64,000 bases of DNA from Varroa destructor (Eukaryota > Arthropoda > Arachnida > Mesostigmata > Varroidae): positions 45,208,103 through 45,272,102 of the forward strand of contig NW_019211455.1 in the NCBI RefSeq assembly GCF_002443255.2. Reading direction: 5' to 3'. Positions 59,141 to 64,000 of the stretch are shown here, piece after piece. Both the position numbers and the translations under genes were made by a program. How positions within the stretch are numbered: the stretch's first letter is position 1; each line of letters starts with the position of its first letter. The notes under the pieces are model-generated. The model did not search any database. It saw only the letters and a list, made by a program, of their open reading frames with translations, and was not told the DNA's origin.

Positions 59141-62100
59141 GCCGCACCCTAACAGCGAACTCTAGGCCTCTCACGACGGGCGTCCCGTGATCCTCATACA
59201 CGGCAGCCAATCCAAACTTGATCTTGAAGGGTCGACTGGCGCAGTGGTTGTTTACTTCCGCAGCGCTGGTCACTTTGGCCACTGGCAATGCGGAATAGAA
59301 TCTAAGTCGCAGACACCCCCTGCCCAGCGTTCAGTCTGCCGTTCATCGACATCGCCACTAGCATCGTCGCCGTCGTAAGGTTGGCTACGACGGGGGGTTG
59401 GTTGACTCAAGATAGAGAAACGATGGCCGCTCCATTTACTGCGCCATGTGCCATTTGAAGGAGAAGTAAAAGGCACCAAGTAGAAGACAGAGAGCCTTGA
59501 AAAGATGGACCGCCGTCTTCGAAATGGCATCGTTCAGTGTGAGCGTGTACCGTATACGCTAAAGGGCGCTGGCCTTGAGATTGTAGGTGATGGGCTGACG
59601 GAGGCATCATTTTCATAAATATCGACTGGTGACAGAGTGGCGACGGCGTAGTCCATCGCTTCTGCAATTGTCCTACGACCCGACCGACGGTACTACAAAT
59701 ATGCACAGAGTATGACGAAGCGGCATATTAAGTACTGAGTTCTGTGCTACTATGCAGTAAAAAAAATTGTTCCAAGTTCTCACTTTTGGTGTTAGTATCT
59801 TAGGTAAATATGGTTCCCAGCATAAAACGAAGTGTCGCCTCGCCCGCTTATTCTCATACGAATACGTATTGCTTGAAATCATACTGGTAAACCTAATATT
59901 TTTTCTCAACTTATTCGAACCGAAACGGATTCGATCGGCAAATCGCCGCATGGAGTCCGCGAAACTCGATGTTTGCAATAAGTTCCGTAGCTATCGACAA
60001 ACCCTCAGCGATTTAAGCAATATACTCTCATGCAAATCTTCGTCGTGTGTCTCCCGTCAAACTTTCGTCTCTTGCTGTATCAACAGCATTTTAGCACCCA
60101 TATATGCATTCAGGTAGTCGATATCGATTTCGCGTTACTGCCATATTTGCTGCAACTCGTGATTGATTAACCTCAATTGACGACTTATGTTTTGACGATA
60201 CCTTCCCTAAGCTAATTATGTCACTTATTCGTGGCCAGGAGTAGTTTTATCGCTCCCTGCATAGGCCACCTGCAGGCAAGAAGCATTGCGTTCCGTTGTT
60301 CTTGTCGCTTGTTATAACCACGAAGGTGTCTCTGACACCTGTTCGAAGTGTCCTACATTTGTCTAGCGTTGCATAGCGGTAGGGTCAAGAGTAATGTATT
60401 GTATACCGCAACCGTATGAGGTCATCTAGTCAGATGTATAATATATACAATCTCTGCTTCGTGTTACAATAATACATCAATTAACGCCATAATATTAGTA
60501 GACTACAGTGATCTGACTTAGCCAAAACGATCGAATTTGTGGTGATATTATACATGCGCAAATTCTATGTATGGTGCAGATTTTTTCTTATCTTATTAGA
60601 TGCCAGTCGTACGTTGACTTGTCATTATGATTCTATAATTCAATCGCAATGGGTTATTTGTGGCCTTTATGGCCTCACTGGCTTTTTCCGTCTGAACTTG
60701 CCCCCCGGCGGGGGAAAGAGCTTCTGCGCATCTACATAATAGAAGACCCATTATTTGGCTCTGACCAACTACCGGAAGACGAACGACTACCAATGGTCAG
60801 TGTTCGACAAGCTGGACGAAGAAACCATGATAATTTTGAGCGTCAGGATGGACCCATCTCTTGCCTTCCCACAGTCTTGTCCTGCTTCCTCGCAAATAAT
60901 TCCGGAGTCACCCTCTAAATTCAGTCGAGGAGAGCTTTCTCGGATCCTGAGCATATCCGATCTGGCTGCATCAGCAAGAGCAACTCAGGACCAGAATTAG
61001 TCTTTGCCTCTTTGCTATAGGCAATTGATAGAATCCCAGACTGTTCAGATCCACAGAACCGTTCGTTCCACAGATCGTTCACGAGCGCTTTTCAAAAAGA
61101 ATGCCTAATTATATCGCTTCTTGTAGAGAAGCCTCAAGAAGACCTTCTCCGCTCTGCGTCACCACAGAGCGACGGTTTAAATCTCATCCATGAGGCCAGG
61201 CTTCAGTCTAGAATTCCGTTTCCTCTTCTTTTTCTGCTGTTTCTTCATTTATCGGGACCGACCTCTATAAGAACCGCACGGACAAATAAGGAAAAACCTA
61301 AAGCCTGGGGGCCTTCACGATGCCTTTGCTAGAGCTGGGCTACTAATTCGAGTTAGTGTTGGAGTTGGAGAAACCTGTAGATACTTGAGTCAGTCTCAGA
61401 TCTGGCCGTCGTCTACTCCAGGCTGAGGAAAATATGTAGATGATGTAGGTAAAGTTTCTTAGGTAAGCATCGACAGAAAAGTAATATCGACTTGATGCTT
61501 TCCGTTTCAGGGACAGAATAAGATGAGTCAGTCCGAATTTAACGCTGTGATAGCCGTATACTTCGATTTTATCGTAACATCCTATGAGGAAGCAAATAGT
61601 AAAGAACGCTTTGGTAGACCGAGGTGGTGCTTCTAGCCTGTTGACATAGAGCAACAAACTGGGTATCAAATGCAGTAAAAGGCTATGAGGGACGTGCGGG
61701 GCTATGCAGGCGAATTGAAGCGAGACGGCACTTCGGGTTGAAGGATGAAGGTACGGGCAGACAAAATATTAAAATTCCTAATTTTCAGGATTGACCTTAT
61801 ACTGTCCGCTTGCACCGCCTCCCTATTCTGCCGCGAGTGTTTAGCTTCCCCGCTTTTCTTTAACGATGTCTCTATGATGGTTTCATAAACATAACCTTCT
61901 TCCTGTTTGCCTTTATTTTTCTCTCACCCTCATTTTCTCTGCGCGCACACCTCATCACCTTGAAGTTGTTCCTCCTTTCCTTCTCTATCTACTATTCGCC
62001 ATTCCGTACTGTTCGTTCTCGGTGCTGGGCTCTCGTCTGCCTTAAGTCTCGAGGGAAAAGGTTGGCGCATGTTGTCGCAGTTGAAGGCTTGCGAAGTCTG

Positions 62101-63724
62101 AGCTTCTTTCGTCTCTGGATGCCTTACTACTTGTGCCGACGTCTCCGCGCAGTCAGTGTTAGCACGCGGCAATGTACAGCCTATTTCTACTGTCTGCTAG
62201 CGGAGACTCGCCTCGACCCATGGGAGTTGCCCACGGTGTGCTTGCCTGCGCGGAGAGGTAGAGAGCGATAGATAGTAGATGGAATCACAGATCCAGCGGA
62301 CCAGCTCAAGAGGGTGAATGGATGGACCCGTGGCAGTAGCGGCGGCAGCAGTAATGCACCGATCATAATCTTCGTAGTACGAGTAAAAGAGAAATATAGC
62401 GTGCAATAGCGGGAGACACCGGTGACATCAAAATCACATTAGGAACGCTCAGTGCTGCAGCCGTCGTAGCTACCGCGGCTAGTGCACGAGTCGATGCTTC
62501 TGCTTAGGTCCCCACCGCCAGCAATGTACTGGCTTTAGCGCAATATAGGCCCATTCTCAATGGCGCGGCGAGCTCGATAGAGAGAGTTAAACGACGGGAC
62601 AGTACTTCGCTCATAGGCAACTGCCACTGCTATCGTAAACACTGCTAGAGGACACGAGAATGAAGAACATGATTCCGACTTAGACCGAGAAGTCGCTTAC
62701 AAACCCTTTTGGCTTCTTGAGTTTTTCTGTGCTTCCTTACAGAAATCGGAAAAATTCGGGTCGAGGTTTCTACCGTGCTGCAGACCGGGCAATTCCTTAC
62801 TTCTTTTGCTTTATGCAGTGAGGTCGTCCTAACTGACGCAAGTGAGGGTTATTTGCTGCTATGTTCGGCCTCTAGCCGTAGTACTGCTGTAGCAGCAAAG
62901 TTATTCCAGTGGTGTAACGGCCGAAGCTGCAACAGCCCATTCGGTGCGGAGAGCCGATGTTCCCTCCCTCCAAATAGCGTTCCCACAAGCAGTCATCTAT
63001 CTCTAGGGTTTCAACAGCAGGCCGCAGTCGTAACCGAAAACTGGACTCCCTAGCGGCTGAGGGGAACGAGTTAAGGAACGAGGAAAATCGTTCAATAGCA
63101 AAGTGATAGAAACGTCCTGTAAAGAAAGACCTAATCCAAGCTGACAATGGCCAGCGTTTTATGTATGTCCTATCGTTCGCAAGGAATGTTATCTTTTGGT
63201 AAAAAGCACTTAGAAGCAAGCTCATTGCTAAGAAGAGCTAGTAGAGAACCTGTACGAGGTCTACCATTCGTACATGAACTTTCTAGGAACTGCATGAGCT
63301 CGAAACCATCATATTACAGGACCTTATCGTCTTCATAGTCCATGAAATGGTTATCTGATATAGCGGCACACTTACGTCAAATTCGTAATCCTAATAAAGA
63401 AATCAGCAAAAGAAAATGTTTACCTAGACAGGGTTTTAGTAATGCGAAGCAGTATAAAAAGATACCTTTCCACCGTTTTCAGTAGTTACGCCTATTTAAA
63501 TCCATAATAGATCTTTCGAATAGACCCTTCGCTAGATGTGGTTTTGTACACCAACGACTTATCTGTCCCATTACGCACCATTGGCCAAAATACCAACTGG
63601 TAATAGGGCAGTAGTTCGCCACGCTATTCTTTTCGGGAACGAAAGTATCGAAACAGATGGTATCCATCAGGGCTATTTGATTTAGACCTCTTTATCCCAT
63701 ATTTCTTTTTTCTACACGATTTGG
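59141..63724. other. No recognised gene
   Basis: Overlapping frames occur at 59055-59706, with none recognisable. Two plus frames in different phases, 60649-60918 and 60755-61000, each read naturally in part (an acidic segment in the first, a Ser-rich one in the second). They could be a frameshifted relic. A plus frame at 63147-63338 has an optimal start context (ACAATGG) but neutral codon bias. C5/G5 complementary runs lie at 60704-60716. The part from 61001 to 61340 is empty. Confidence 0.4.
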
Positions 63725-64000
63725 CTACCGTTCTTTCGTGTCGATTGTGTCGCATTTTAGCACGATGGAGAGCAAAAAGCTAAAAAAAAAGCGCTTAAGA
63801 GAGACAAAAAACGGGACGCCAGTGTCGTTTATTTCTTCCGATTCCGCTATTATCGCCATCGGCGTCATCACATAAACGAACGCCAAGGCCACTAGACGCG
63901 TTGCAGGCTGGTGAACGGACTTGGTCAATTCTTTTTTACTATTTTCAAGCAACGGCGTTGTTGGTTTGCGTTGGTCCATTTCATCTGCTGCTACCGCCAC
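63725..64000 (-). CDS. Coding-like segment open at the right edge, unknown
   Basis: The minus-strand frame is open from the window's right end to a TAG at 63725-63727, 91 codons. The first 63 codons are about 70% purine-first, the highest sustained value I counted. They read as an acidic start, an ATG at residue 8, a polar stretch and a hydrophobic segment of about 17 residues that could span a membrane. The last 25 codons are Phe/Leu-rich and lose the bias. The gene, if real, continues or begins beyond the window. No family is recognised. Confidence 0.25.
   Translation of the reverse strand: MAVAADEMDQRKPTTPLLENSKKELTKSVHQPATRLVALAFVYVMTPMAIIAESEEINDTGVPFFVSLKRFFFSFLLSIVLKCDTIDTKER

Noticed and set aside
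1..64000. A multi-gene defence, biosynthetic or mobile system
   Set aside because: No recognisable enzymes, no clustered same-strand genes, no phage or transposon proteins, no CRISPR-like regularly spaced repeats.

Overview
The window reads as eukaryotic nuclear DNA that is almost entirely non-coding. I recognise no gene by its protein. The longest open frame between stops is 192 codons (minus strand, 45480-46058), about what chance allows in 64 kb. No frame shows a protein domain I can name. There are no bacterial-style operons, ribosome-binding sites, rRNA genes or CRISPR arrays. CpG is frequent. TA dinucleotide arrays, homopolymer runs (G17, C13, G12, A16) and unique-looking sequence without long dispersed repeats suggest an invertebrate genome. 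An arthropod such as a parasitiform mite is possible, but nothing here proves it.

Layout. 1-8.7 kb is largely AT-rich intergenic or intronic DNA. It holds a sequence shaped like a recursive splice site (minus strand, about 1.6 kb), two long perfect inverted repeats (3.25 and 3.73 kb) and a TA array. 8.7-12.3 kb holds two coding-like frames and a compact pair of GC-rich hairpins at 11.94 kb. 12.3-28 kb is mostly empty apart from coding-like frames at 15.7, 17.8 and 24.7 kb, TA arrays at 16.8, 23.2 and 27.6 kb, and G17 and C13 runs. 28.4-29.2 kb has a TA array followed by natural-looking open frames. 33-39.7 kb has the most exon-like signals: a perfect donor at 33058, coding-like frames at 35.3, 35.8 and 37.5 kb, and a GC-rich patch at 38.0-39.7 kb. 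That patch allows two competing spliced models on opposite strands. 40-64 kb is again mainly empty, with coding-like frames at 42.0, 45.5, 46.7, 57.7, 58.8 and 63.7 kb; the last runs off the right edge.

The CDS entries are candidate coding segments only. They were chosen for codon-position purine bias (hand counted, approximate), natural amino-acid composition, real ATG starts or good splice sites. Every one has low confidence and none has an assigned function. The best overall reading is a gene-poor region, or the inside of one or more very long introns. I see no evidence for an organised multi-gene system.
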